Part shown: positions 1-9,640 of the stretch, one piece after another
Layout of the letters: each line of letters opens with the position of its first letter
Position numbering within the stretch: the first letter of the stretch is position 1
NCBI GenBank assembly: GCA_015478945.1
Contig: JABUQX010113385.1
Coordinates: 1 to 10,000, forward strand
Reading direction: 5' to 3'
Origin: Trachelipus rathkii
Taxonomy: Eukaryota > Arthropoda > Malacostraca > Isopoda > Trachelipodidae
DNA length: 10,000 nucleotides
The notes under the pieces: generated by a model
What the model was told of the DNA's origin: nothing
Databases searched by the model: none
The model's input: the letters and a program-made list of their open reading frames with translations, nothing else
Position numbers and translations under genes: made by a program

Positions 1-628
<628 letters not shown>

Positions 629-792
629 AAACTACATAAACTACATAAAGGCCATATTATCTTTCGGCAGCTACTAAACAGTCTATCCCAGTAAAAGTTA
701 GAGCTAGTTTTACAGCACAGTGGATCAGTAAAGTTTAGGGTTACTTTTACCATACATTGAGTCAACGAGAGCCTAAAATGGTATTACTTTAG

Positions 793-975
793 GGCTCGAG
801 TACAGCTCAGGGGACAGCGGAGGGGGGAACGTTTCTATACCGGAGAGATGGTCGGAAGGAACGCGACGCAAAGACCAAGCAGGAACCGGAACCGCCAGAG
901 AGATTTGTAGTCCTAGAAACCGAGAAGACTAACTCTGACATCGGGGTGGACTACTGCGTGGGTATTCGTTATTGA
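793..975 (+). other. GC-rich open frame without start codon, unknown
   Basis: A 60-codon frame is open from the TAG at 790-792 to the TGA at 973-975. The predicted peptide is charged and non-repetitive; part of it reads RRDGRKERDAKTKQEPEPPE. Base composition is much richer in G and C than the flanking DNA. There is no ATG at its head. The preceding bases (TATTACTTTAG before GG) would fit a splice acceptor, but no convincing GT donor follows. I do not recognise the peptide. It could be an exon fragment, a transposon-derived coding remnant, or chance. The surrounding 626-1082 holds nothing else gene-like. Confidence 0.15.
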
Positions 976-990
976 TATACCCCAAAAAAG

Positions 991-1078
991 TAATAAATCC
1001 CAAAAATGAGTTTTTGGGACATTTATTAGCAATCTATTCGTACTTTATAAATCTCAAAACCATTTTGGGACATTTGAT
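991..1078. repeat. Two small hairpins sharing a 13-bp direct repeat
   Basis: The arm at about 991-1006 (TAATAAATCCCAAAAA) pairs with 1011-1028 (TTTTTGGGACATTTATTA) with one bulge or mismatch. The segment TTTTGGGACATTT occurs at 1012-1024 and again at 1063-1075, where it can pair with the upstream TCTCAAAA. This may be a degraded miniature inverted-repeat element. No coding content. Confidence 0.45.
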
Positions 1079-1079
1079 T

Positions 1080-1082
<3 letters not shown>

Positions 1083-1160
<78 letters not shown>

Positions 1161-1176
1161 CATACACTTTCTCTCT

Positions 1177-1230
<54 letters not shown>
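1083..1230. repeat. Two (TA)n tracts split by a short CT-rich spacer
   Basis: TA dinucleotides run over 1083-1156 and 1179-1230, separated by about 22 bases that include TTTCTCTCTCC. The long Tyr-Ile frames crossing here are translated microsatellite, not genes. Confidence 0.97.
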
Positions 1231-1232
<2 letters not shown>

Positions 1233-1260
1233 GACAACAACCCGTAAAGTTCGCAACTTC

Positions 1261-1315
1261 TGACGTCACAGTCAAACGTGACCCATGAAGAGTCTGACGT
1301 TGGACTATGACGTCA
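1261..1315. repeat. Inverted repeat built on two TGACGTCA palindromes
   Basis: The 19-bp left arm (1261-1279, TGACGTCACAGTCAAACGT) matches the reverse complement of 1297-1315 at 17 of 19 positions, with a 17-base loop. Each arm carries the perfect 8-bp palindrome TGACGTCA (1261-1268 and 1308-1315), and a further TGACGT lies at 1295-1300. TGACGTCA is the known cAMP-response-element core bound by CREB/ATF bZIP factors. Whether this one is functional is unknown: no gene start is visible nearby, and the island (1231-1374) is enclosed by TA tracts. A degraded miniature transposon is an alternative. Confidence 0.5.
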
Positions 1316-1374
1316 CGCGCTTCAGGTATATCTACATACGAACGAAGCTCCTTTGGAATGTAAATCTTTCCCAT

Positions 1375-1489
1375 ATATTTATATATATATATATAACAAT
1401 AACCTTTATATATATAACTCAATAACTTATATAATAACTTCTCATATATATTGTATATATATATATGTATATAAATATATATACATAAC

Positions 1490-1521
<32 letters not shown>

Positions 1522-1532
1522 ATATATATATA

Positions 1533-1608
<76 letters not shown>
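1375..1608. repeat. Interrupted (TA)n field
   Basis: TA runs are broken by ACAATAACC, GTATA and GCATA-type interruptions. The tract is purest over about 1487-1607. No coding content; the open frames here are Tyr-Ile repeats. Confidence 0.95.
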
Positions 1609-1610
<2 letters not shown>

Positions 1611-1900
1611 AACTTTAAACTTTAAAGGATGTTAACCGATATATATCAAACGAGCGATGTAATCGATTTTTTTCGATTATTTCAAGGCAATATAGAGAGC
1701 GACAAGGTTGCCAATAAGTTTTTAATTTTAAAACTAGAGATACCCAAAGTTAAATCGCCAGATGTCGAGAGGTCAAGGTCTCTCGGCCTCAGCGGGGGAC
1801 GACGGGGACTTCGTCCCCCTCTGTCCACCGTCAGCGAGCCCCTTAATAAAATAAATAAAAAAAAATGAAAACAAAATTATCATATAAAAATTAACATGAT
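1609..1900 (+). other. GC-rich double-hairpin segment with A-rich tail
   Basis: Two stems stand next to each other: CGAGAG (1766-1771) with CTCTCG (1780-1785), and GGGGAC (1804-1809) with GTCCCC (1813-1818) closed by TTC. The second can extend outward through GGAC (1797-1800) and GTCC (1823-1826). They are followed by CCCCTTAATAAAATAAATAAAAAAAAA, i.e. AATAAA signals and an A-rich run. A 79-codon ATG frame (1629-1868) crosses this region, but its last third is the hairpin itself, so I do not call it a gene. The layout suits the 3' end of a retroposed or small structured transcript (SINE-like). I found no clear RNA polymerase III A or B box. Confidence 0.35.
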
Positions 1901-2037
1901 ATAGCAACATGTGGCAACTTTTTCTCTTCTTTTATTGGAGTTTAAGTTAACACGTCACAGTGTATGGTTAGACGATTAGGGTTCAGCGATATTTCAATAT
2001 GTGTATTTTTATATAACATCCTTTTAAAGGGAAAGTG

Positions 2038-2039
<2 letters not shown>
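1901..2039. other. Unremarkable AT-rich spacer
   Basis: No domain, repeat or RNA signal seen. It contains a T/C-rich stretch (TTTTTCTCTTCTTTTATTGG) and runs directly into a TA tract. Confidence 0.5.
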
Positions 2040-2668
<629 letters not shown>

Positions 2669-5487
2669 ATGATGCGGATTTGCACGTGCATGACTTTCAT
2701 TTGACTTACCAACATCCGTAGCTTGCACCAACTTTGCATCCGTGGAATACCACCTCTCCAACTCTAACCCTAATCTTTTGTCTTTGTCTGGAGACCCAGA
2801 TGGCTAAGAATTCATCCTCTAACTCGTTTAATATATCCAACTATAACTTATTTCATAATTTCCGGCTCCGAAGGGTGGAGTATGTTCATATGTAAATAAA
2901 CATAAACACTCCTGTAACACGTCTCGAGAATCTTGAATCTTCTAATTTCGATGTTCTGTGGCTTAAAATCTTTCTTCCTTCTACTAATAGTCTTGTGCTT
3001 CCACACTGTTCTCCTAACAGAACAGATTTTATGCTTCTTTTGATTACCTTACTACATTTCACGAGACTGTTACACCTTATCCAAATACTGAGGTCCTCTA
3101 TTTAGTGGATTTCAATGTACACAACACTGAATGGTTGGGGTCTTCTCTCATTCTGATTTAGGTGGGGAGGAGGCTGAAACCATTCAGTATTCTCAACGAT
3201 CTGGAGCAACTAATTAAAGAACACGCACGCATTCCGGATCGTCCCAACCAATTCTTGAACACTCTATGGCCTATGTTTCACCACTAGTCCTTCTCTCTAT
3301 AAACACACCACCTTCGCCCCTATCGGTAAATCTGACCACAACCTTATATCTCTTAATTTTAATACTTTTCTCCAGCAGCTCCATCATGCCCTAAGTGTAT
3401 GTTCTGGCACTTTAATCGGGCTGACTGGGGGGCTTTGCGTTGCTTCTATGCTAACTATAATTGGAGTGACTGCTTTGACTCTGAAGATGCTTCAGATTCT
3501 GCCCATAAATTATGGGCAATAATCGCTGATGGGATTAGCCGGTTCATTCCCCTTATTCGACTAAATCTTTCTCTCAAATCCATGGTTCGATCACGGTGGC
3601 GTTCTCACGTGCGTACAGGTAGGGCAGTGCGTATCGGGTGACGGAAAAATTCTCATTCTCTATCACTCTCGCTTCAATTTTTTCGTTCGGCTGAAATCGT
3701 TGCAGGGGATGCTCTTCGAGCGAGCAAAGCGGACATTCATTAAACGAAGAAAGTGCGCTGACCTCCTTGGTTCTCCTACTGACAAATCTTTCTGGCCTCT
3801 GCCAAAAAAATCTCTAACAACTTCTGTAAATCTGCCTTTCCTCCTCCTCTTATTCACTCTGATGGTTCTGTTGCTAATACTCCAACTGAAAATGCCAATC
3901 TCTTCGGCCTCCTGTTTTCCTCTAACAACCCGGACGATTCCGGCATTCCTCTTCCTCCTCCACTTCTCCCTCTCAGGTGTCCTATGCCTTTGCCTGTGAT
4001 TACATTTGATCGGTTGCATGGGCTTCTGAAATCTATGAACGTAAGGAAGGCGGGTGGCCCGGATGGCATTCCTCCAGTTTGAGGAGTGCTTCCGTTCTGA
4101 TCCGCCCTCGTTTCAACTATTCTCTATGCCTCAATAGCACTTTCCTCAGTGTTGGAAGCATATGTCCAACCTATTCCGAAAAGAGGAAGCGCTCTGATCC
4201 TTTAACTATAGCCCCTATAGCTCTAGCTAACAATTCTATCACAAGATCTTTGAAACCCTTCTCAACTCTCACTTCTTAGTTCATCAATCTGATTCCCTTC
4301 TTTCCGATCGCAAGTATTACGGTTTTCGGCGCTCGAGGTCTACTGGCGATATACTTTCCTATTTAACAGATTTATGGTTTCCGCCCTTAGGAACTACGGG
4401 GGAGACTTGCGTGGTGGCACTTGACATATCAAAGCATTTGACCGGGTATAGCACGCGTCACTACCTCTCCCAAGCTCCCCTCCTTTGGGTTTCCTCCTTC
4501 TCTTTACTCACATGTCTCGCTTTCTTTCAAATCGCTCAATATCGGCTGTTGTTGATGGGGCGACTTCTTTATCTATAGTGTGGTGTTCCTCAGGGTTCTG
4601 TCTTGTCTCTTACTTTATTCTACTTTTCCGTAATGATCTTCTCACCTGCACATCTAACTCGATTCACTCATATCCCGATGACTCGACCCTTCATTCTTCA
4701 TCTCATTTCAAATCTGCTTTACTTCTAGAATTGCTTCTCGTCTTAACCTTTCCGATTCTATTCTGCTGATCTGGACAGAATTTCCGAGTGGGGTCGTCTC
4801 AACCTTGGGAGAAATTTAATTCTTTAAAAACCTTCTACAAATCTCCCTCTCACCTAAGACACCTTCTAACTCCTCTCTTTCCCGACGGTTCTCTCCGTCT
4901 CTGTTGACAACACTACCAACATTCTTGGCCTTAACACCAAACAAAAAAATGTCTTGGAAACCTCACTTCACAACGTTTGCTAGGGCGGCCTCAAAAGAAG
5001 CTGGGAGTTCTGTTTTAGACTGCGAGACTTTTTCTCTTCTCAGTTGCTCAGCTATACAAAGGGTCTCATCGCCCTTGTATGGAGTACTCTCATATCTGGG
5101 GGGCTCTGGTTTCACCGGCTTTTGGATAGGTCGAGTCAAGGCCAAAAGGCTTATAAACTTGTTCTGGCTTTTCAGTTCACTTGACCCTCTATCTTTGCGG
5201 CGTGTTGGTGCTTTATCTCTTTTCTAGGTACCCAGTAGCGGCAAGTGCTCGAGGGAATTTATCACTCGCGTACACCCACCTTTTTGACGCCCACGAAGCA
5301 AAAGGGGTGCTGTCAAACCAGCATGGTTTTGTGTTGATATTAGCAACTCCAGACTTGTTCGCTGCGGTGCTTCTCTTTCCTGCCACTCTGTTCTGTGGAA
5401 TTCTCTCCATCTTCTGTTTTTCCTACTCAATTTAATCTACCTCACTTTAAGGCCTGTGTCTGTGCTCATCTGCGTAATTTTCGTTAA
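2669..5487 (+). pseudogene. Decayed LINE ORF2: AP endonuclease + reverse transcriptase
   Basis: In life this protein nicks target DNA and reverse-transcribes the element RNA. The coding remnant spans about 940 codons, the usual Jockey ORF2 size, but jumps frame many times and carries many stops. Endonuclease landmarks: NIRSLH (2711-2728), NFASVEYHLS (2730-2759), LSLSETQ-like (about 2780-2800, one extra G), VDFNVHNTEW (from 3105; the usual Gly of GDFN is Val) and SDHNLI (from 3331). RT landmarks: RKAGGPDGIPP (about 4045-4075), LDISK (catalytic Asp codon at 4423-4425, then a one-base deletion), GVPQGS (from 4582) and SYPDD (from 4668; the usual motif is YADD). The C-terminal part includes a remnant of the RPCMEYxSHIWGG-type motif near 5070-5105 and ends at HLRNFR plus TAA (5485-5487). 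It is certainly non-functional. The upstream ATG choice (2669 or 2672) is a guess. Confidence 0.85.
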
Positions 5488-5563
5488 ATGAATATTTAAG
5501 ACTTTTTACACCCTTCCTTGAATAGGGCTCTGCCCGTAGGTGGCAGTGTCAGTGTAAAAAAAA
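2669..5563 (+). mobile_element. Jockey-like non-LTR retrotransposon, copy 1 (nearly full-length ORF2)
   Basis: A degenerate LINE read left to right: AP-endonuclease domain (about 2711-3370), linker, reverse transcriptase (about 3990-4770), C-terminal region (to 5487), 3' UTR and an A8 tail (5556-5563). There is no LTR and no integrase, which with the domain order fits a Jockey-clade LINE. The 3' end meets a 120-bp (TA)n tract five bases after the A run. Conserved stretches align well with the second copy on the opposite strand (6959-8478), confirming that this is a repeat family. No target-site duplication could be identified because both flanks are TA-rich. Confidence 0.85.
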
Positions 5564-5564
5564 T

Positions 5565-5568
<4 letters not shown>

Positions 5569-5661
<93 letters not shown>

Positions 5662-5662
5662 T

Positions 5663-5688
<26 letters not shown>
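5569..5688. repeat. (TA)n tract at the 3' end of LINE copy 1
   Basis: TA repeat with one CTT interruption at about 5660-5662. The segment from there to the end (CTTTATA...TATAAAG) is itself a perfect palindrome. It may be the pre-existing insertion target or an expansion that grew from the LINE tail. Confidence 0.97.
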
Positions 5689-5693
<5 letters not shown>

Positions 5694-6401
5694 AGTACCG
5701 ATGACGTGCGGGTGAGTGTCCAGTATCATTTACTTAGATGTTATTGTTTGGCACTTCCTCTCTAGACAAGGTTCGTACCATTTACCTAAGAGGTGGAAGT
5801 CTATCGCTTAGACGAGAGGTTTTCAAACCTTTTAGCTTAAGAGCCACAGTGACACCTCCATCCAAAGAAGGGCCAAGACCTAGCTAACTCCATCATGCAA
5901 AGTTTGGCAATTCTGAACAAGTGCGATCTGAAAAGCGAAATATGGTGCTACTCATGGGCGTATACAGGGGCAGGGGACACTTGCCTAAATCTTGACGAAA
6001 GAAAAAAATGAACCTTCTTATATATATTTGCCAGACGGCGTTTTTAAGGGTTATTAGTAGAAAAACTGAAAAAGATACATGAATCGTGGATAACCAATTG
6101 GTGTGATGCTAATTACTAACATTATTAAAAGCTGGTATTTTCTAAGGTTTTGGCTTCTTCGAGCGTGTTCATGGGTGCGTCGGTGGATTATAAAAGGCTC
6201 TTGTTTTATATCCGACAGATGAAACTTGGGTTTTGGGCCAAAGAACAATGTAGGTGGGTTCGATTTTGAAAGTAGACTGTTAGAGAAGAATTTCTGGGGT
6301 TTGAAGTTCTTAAAGGGACGGATGTTAAAATGCATTATAAAACAGACAGTTGTTTTAAGAAAAGATTTTAATCCAAGTAATATGTATGTCATTGTGTCAC
6401 A
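5689..6401. other. Unclassified spacer, possible old transposon scraps
   Basis: No recognisable protein on either strand. A minus-strand 112-codon frame (6054-6392) is AT-rich with no familiar motif; I regard it as chance. Two short pieces recall transposon ends: AGGTTTTCAAACCTTTT followed by GAGCCAC (about 5817-5845), resembling ends seen in some hAT-type elements, and GGGCGTATACAGGGGCAGGG (about 5955-5974), resembling a common invertebrate repeat end. Both are weak resemblances. Confidence 0.4.
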
Positions 6402-6811
6402 TGTATGTATATAATAATAATAATATGTATATATGTAATAATAATAATAATAATAATAATAATATATATATATATATATATATATAATAATAATGTATAC
6501 ATATTATATATATTATATATACTCAACATTAATAATAATAATATGTATGTATGTATATATATATATATATATATATGTATATGTATGTAAAACATGTATA
6601 ATAATAATAATAATAATAATATATATAATGTATAATATATAATATATCTTATAATAATATACAATATATATATATAAATATTATTAATATTAACCATGTA
6701 TATATATATACATATATATATAAAATATTTAATATGTATATATATATATATAATATAATAATAATATATATAATAATATATATATATATATATATACTCT
6801 ATATATATATA
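6402..6811. repeat. Mixed (TA)n / (TAA)n simple-repeat field
   Basis: Alternating runs of TA and of AAT/TAA trinucleotide repeats (for example 6436-6465 and 6600-6620), with GTAT/CATA interruptions. Minus-strand Tyr/Ile/Leu frames here are repeat artefacts. Confidence 0.95.
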
Positions 6812-6859
6812 CAAAGGTGAGCATTAACGAGTTAACGTCATTAATTCTTAATCGTTAAC
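6812..6859 (+). repeat. Left terminal inverted repeat
   Basis: Matches the right end (8771-8815, reverse complement) closely for about 24 bases and more loosely for some 45. It continues inward into GTTAAC-rich subterminal sequence, including a perfect 13-bp tandem duplication GTTAACGTTAACC at 6925-6950. Confidence 0.8.
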
Positions 6860-6958
6860 AAAAAAAAAATTAACGGCGTTAATCATTAAAGCGTTTATCG
6901 TTAAAGAATGTAGCGGAAGTTAAAGTTAACGTTAACCGTTAACGTTAACCGTCTTAAA

Positions 6959-8478
6959 TTTTTATTTTTTTTTTGCTTCAGTTGTCACCACCACTCACCG
7001 GGCAGAGCTATTCAAGGAGGATGTTGCACATAAGGAAATTTCTTCACTATTACCGTATAAATGAACATGAGCGCAGGCTTTAAAGTGAGGGAGGTTAAAT
7101 TCGGCAGGAAACACAGAAGATGGGAGAGAGTTCCCACAGAGCAGTGGTGAGAGGAAAAAAGGAAACACCGCAGCGAACTAGCCTGGGATTACCAATATCA
7201 CACGAAGCCTCATCTTTTCCAGATTGCAGCACCCCATGTCACCCCCAGGCGTCATTAAGGGGCAGGTGCACGGGAGTGGTAGTTTCCCTCAGACACCTGC
7301 CGCTGCCGATACCTATGAAAAGAGATAAAGCACCAGCATCGCCTTGAGATAGAAGTTCAAGTGAACTGGAAAGTACATAACAACAGTTTATAAGTAGCGC
7401 GGCTTTTTGACAAACCCTAATCCAAAAGCTAGGTGAAACAGAGCCCCAGATGTGAGACAATTGCTCTTTAGGATTAGTTAGGACCCATTACAACAGGAGT
7501 AACTGAGAGAGGAAAAAAGTCTCGCAGTCTAAACAGGACTCCCAGTTTCTTTGAGGGCCGCCCCAGCAACCGTTATGATGTGAGGTTTCCAAGACATTTT
7601 TTTATGTTAAAGACTGGAGATGTTTATAGTATCAACAGGAGAGATGAAAAAAGACCTTAATCAAAGAAGTTAAAAGAAAAGTTATAGAAAGGTATTTTAG
7701 AGAGGAGAGATTTGTAAGAAGTTGGTTTTAAAGTGGAATTTACAAAAAGGGTTGGGCATTACCCATAGTTCTATCAGCAGTGAGAATGAAGATCGGAAGA
7801 ATTAAGACGAGGAAGGGCCGTTCAAGAAGTAAGGGAGCAGGTGAAATGGTTTAGAAGAATAAGAAGGGTTAAATTGTCGGCATGTGGTGGATAAAGTTAG
7901 ATATTACCGGGTGAAGTCTGCATTAATGAAAATGCAAAATAAAAAGTAGAGAGATGGTTGAACCCTGAGGAACACCTTTATTGACAGAAAAAGAAGAGGT
8001 CGCTCATCAACTGTAGCCGATGTTTCGACGCCGAAAGCTGAACATAGTAGCAAAGAGAAGGAAGTCGGGAGGCGGAAGGCAGCGGTGCGGTGCCATACCT
8101 GATCAGTGCTTTGGATATCATCAGCATACTGCACCAGTCTGCCAGTGGGTTCCTAGAGCGGAAACCATAATCGGTTTAATAGGAAAGTATATCACGCCAG
8201 TAGACTTTGGGCCCTTGAAGCCAGTGCAGTCAGGAAGAAGAAGAGGTATAAAGAGATTCCAGATGGTCTAGAAGTGAGAGTTGAGAAGGGTTTCAAAGAT
8301 CTTGGAGTAGAGCCTCAGGATTGAGAACAATGGGCATTAGTTCAGAAGGATCAGGCAGCTTCTTTTCTTCAGGAATAGGTTGGACATGTGCGTGCTTCCA
8401 ACACTTGGAAAGTACTGGTATTAGGACACTAAGTATCGTTGAACCTTGAGAGTTGGTGTCCTTTTTATTAAGCCACAT
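6959..8478 (-). mobile_element. Jockey-like LINE copy 2, 5'-truncated
   Basis: On the minus strand this is the 3' half of the same family as 2669-5563. Its oligo-A tail reads as the T run at 6965-6974, plus T's on either side of it. Its 3' UTR shares GGGCAGAGC and TATTCAAGG-type blocks with copy 1, and its coding end shares long stretches (for example CACCGCAGCGAAC at 7168-7180 and GAGGTTTCCAAGACATTTTT near 7581-7600, plus-strand reading). By eye the two copies are roughly two-thirds to three-quarters identical. The 5' truncation lies near 8478, inside the RT domain; upstream sequence no longer aligns with copy 1. It lies inside the TIR element at 6812-8815. Confidence 0.82.
7050..8475 (-). 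pseudogene. Decayed LINE reverse transcriptase, C-terminal part of ORF2
   Basis: Read on the minus strand, the first clear motif is CWKHAHVQPIPEEKK (starting near 8403), the conserved block just after RT motif 1. A motif-A remnant follows near 8100 (DIQSTDQVWH in one frame), then GVPQGS near 7962-7976, a degenerate catalytic motif HADN at 7873-7884 (YADD expected, so the second Asp is lost), and a C-terminal SHIWG at about 7446-7460. The likely stop is the complement of 7050-7052. Frames change repeatedly and stops are frequent, so it is inactive. Everything upstream of the RT core (endonuclease and linker) is missing. Confidence 0.8.
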
Positions 8479-8770
8479 TCCCCTCAGCTCAGCGTTTTCC
8501 AACCCTGTGTTGACATTACTAAACTGGATAATAACCGAGTAAATATAAACACATTTGAGCCATTGAGAGGAGCGTTTAGGAAATTTTTGAAAAAAAAAGT
8601 TTATCTCTTAATGAAATCAGATCCTAATGCAATTTAAAGTCTGATGAAAATGGCCTACATAACAATAAAAATTCAGTTAAACAGTTCAACGTTAACGGAA
8701 ATTTAACTCATTAATAGTCCAGTTACTTACTGAAGGTAACTAGCGTTAAAAAGTTATGAAAATTTAACAG
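8479..8770. other. Right inner part of the TIR element
   Basis: AT-rich non-coding DNA between the LINE 5' truncation and the right end. At 8490-8510, CAGCGTTTTCCAACCCTGTG resembles the CAGNGGTTCCCAACC-type end of other hAT elements, suggesting another remnant at the LINE junction. From about 8680 onward, GTTAAC/TTAACG-type motifs mirror those at the left end. Confidence 0.45.
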
Positions 8771-8810
8771 GTTAATTAACGGAATAACGCTTTAACGCGT
8801 TAATGCCCAC

Positions 8811-8815
<5 letters not shown>
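8771..8815 (-). repeat. Right terminal inverted repeat
   Basis: Reverse complement begins TAAAGGTGGGCATTAACGCG and matches the left end at 6812. The (TA)n tract begins at the next base. Confidence 0.8.
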
Positions 8816-8858
<43 letters not shown>

Positions 8859-8986
8859 TATATGTGCCATACATGCCGCCTGCTCCTCACTACTATATGC
8901 TATATATCTATATGTAGTAATAACAATAACAACAACATATATATATATATAATAATAATAATATATATATATATATATATATATAT
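8816..8986. repeat. (TA)n and (TAA)n tracts with a short unique piece
   Basis: TA over 8816-8856, then about 60 unique bases (GCCATACATGCCGCCTGCTC is part of these), then AACAAC/AATAAT and TA repeats over about 8920-8986. No gene. Confidence 0.93.
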
Positions 8987-9275
8987 TAAGTAAAAACTCC
9001 TTTAATATAATAACAAAGGGGTAAAAAGAAAAGTGAGGAAAATTGGCACTTTATTAATGAAATTGTTAAGATGGGGGAAGAAATTTACGTTACGTTTTAC
9101 GACACTCCCTCGTGTCTTCTCTTCAGACGCCAGCTAAAAAATAAATGTAAATGAAAAGGCAAAAATGGGAATCAGGAATTAACCTACGAAGCAAAAAATA
9201 TTGGTTGGCGGGGTATGAGAGATAATAAATATATATTACACTGTTACAAAATAAATGAATAAAGGGAAATTATTA

Positions 9276-9486
9276 GTAAATATAAATATAGATATAAATA
9301 TAAATATAAATAGGAATATAAATATAAACAAATATTAACATAATATACCAAAATATAAACATAAATATAAACAAATGTAAACAAATATAAACAAATAAAC
9401 ACAAATATAAATATAAACATAAACAAATATAAATATAAACAAATAATAATATAAATATAAATAAAATATAAATATAAACATAAACA
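9276..9486 (+). repeat. AAATAT/AAACAT-type hexanucleotide array (left)
   Basis: Degenerate tandem units of the form AAATAT, AAACAT and AAACAA fill this stretch, which is the inner part of the left palindrome arm. Frames read through it on the minus strand give Phe/Ile/Leu/Tyr-rich artefacts. Confidence 0.9.
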
Positions 9487-9640
9487 TGTTTATATTCATA
9501 TTATATTTATATTTATATTTATTGATTATTTATATTCTGTTTGTTTATGTTTATATTTGTGTTTATTGTTTGGCTGTTATATTTGTTTACGATGACTAGC
9601 TTATTTATGTTTATATTGTGTATATTAATATATATTTGTT
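9487..9640 (-). repeat. ATATTT/ATGTTT-type hexanucleotide array (right)
   Basis: The same units in the opposite orientation, more diverged than the left array, starting exactly at the palindrome centre. Confidence 0.85.

Larger units (their letters stand above)
6812..8815. mobile_element. Non-autonomous hAT-like TIR element with a LINE in its interior
   Basis: The left end reads CAAAGGTGAGCATTAACGAG and the right end, reverse-complemented, TAAAGGTGGGCATTAACGCG; 21 of the first 24 bases match. Both ends are dense in GTTAAC/GTTAA motifs (6820-6950 and 8680-8805). The flanks are TATATATA on each side (6804-6811 and 8816-8823), which fits an 8-bp hAT target duplication but is uninformative inside (TA)n. 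No transposase remnant is visible; the interior is mostly an inverted LINE fragment. Assignment to hAT is inference from the RGGTGGGCA-type end and the possible 8-bp duplication; another TIR superfamily is possible. The inverted ends themselves are directly visible. Confidence 0.7.

Noticed and set aside
1629..1868. 79-codon plus-strand frame ending in Lys codons
   Set aside because: Its C-terminal third is the GC hairpin and A-rich tail, so it is better explained as non-coding structured sequence.
3663..4069. Minus-strand frames of 118 and 71 codons over LINE copy 1
   Set aside because: They are antisense shadows of the LINE ORF2 remnant, whose plus-strand motifs are clear.
5940..5980. GGGCGTATACAGGGGCAGGG considered as a defined repeat-family end
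   Set aside because: The resemblance is by memory only, with no inverted partner or duplication in the window.
6054..6392. 112-codon minus-strand frame
   Set aside because: It has an ATG and few repeats, but no recognisable motif and no conserved context; a frame this long can occur by chance in AT-rich DNA.
6389..6814. 141-codon minus-strand and 61-codon plus-strand frames rich in Tyr, Ile and Leu
   Set aside because: They read through mixed TA/TAA repeats, so their openness is a composition effect.
6900..6955. TTAACG/GTTAACC units considered as an interstitial telomere repeat
   Set aside because: The units are irregular, short in extent and mirrored at the right end of the TIR element. 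They do not match the TTAGG arthropod telomere repeat.
9276..9640. Hexanucleotide arrays considered as a CRISPR array
   Set aside because: There are no unique spacers of constant length and no cas genes, and the window is eukaryotic in character.
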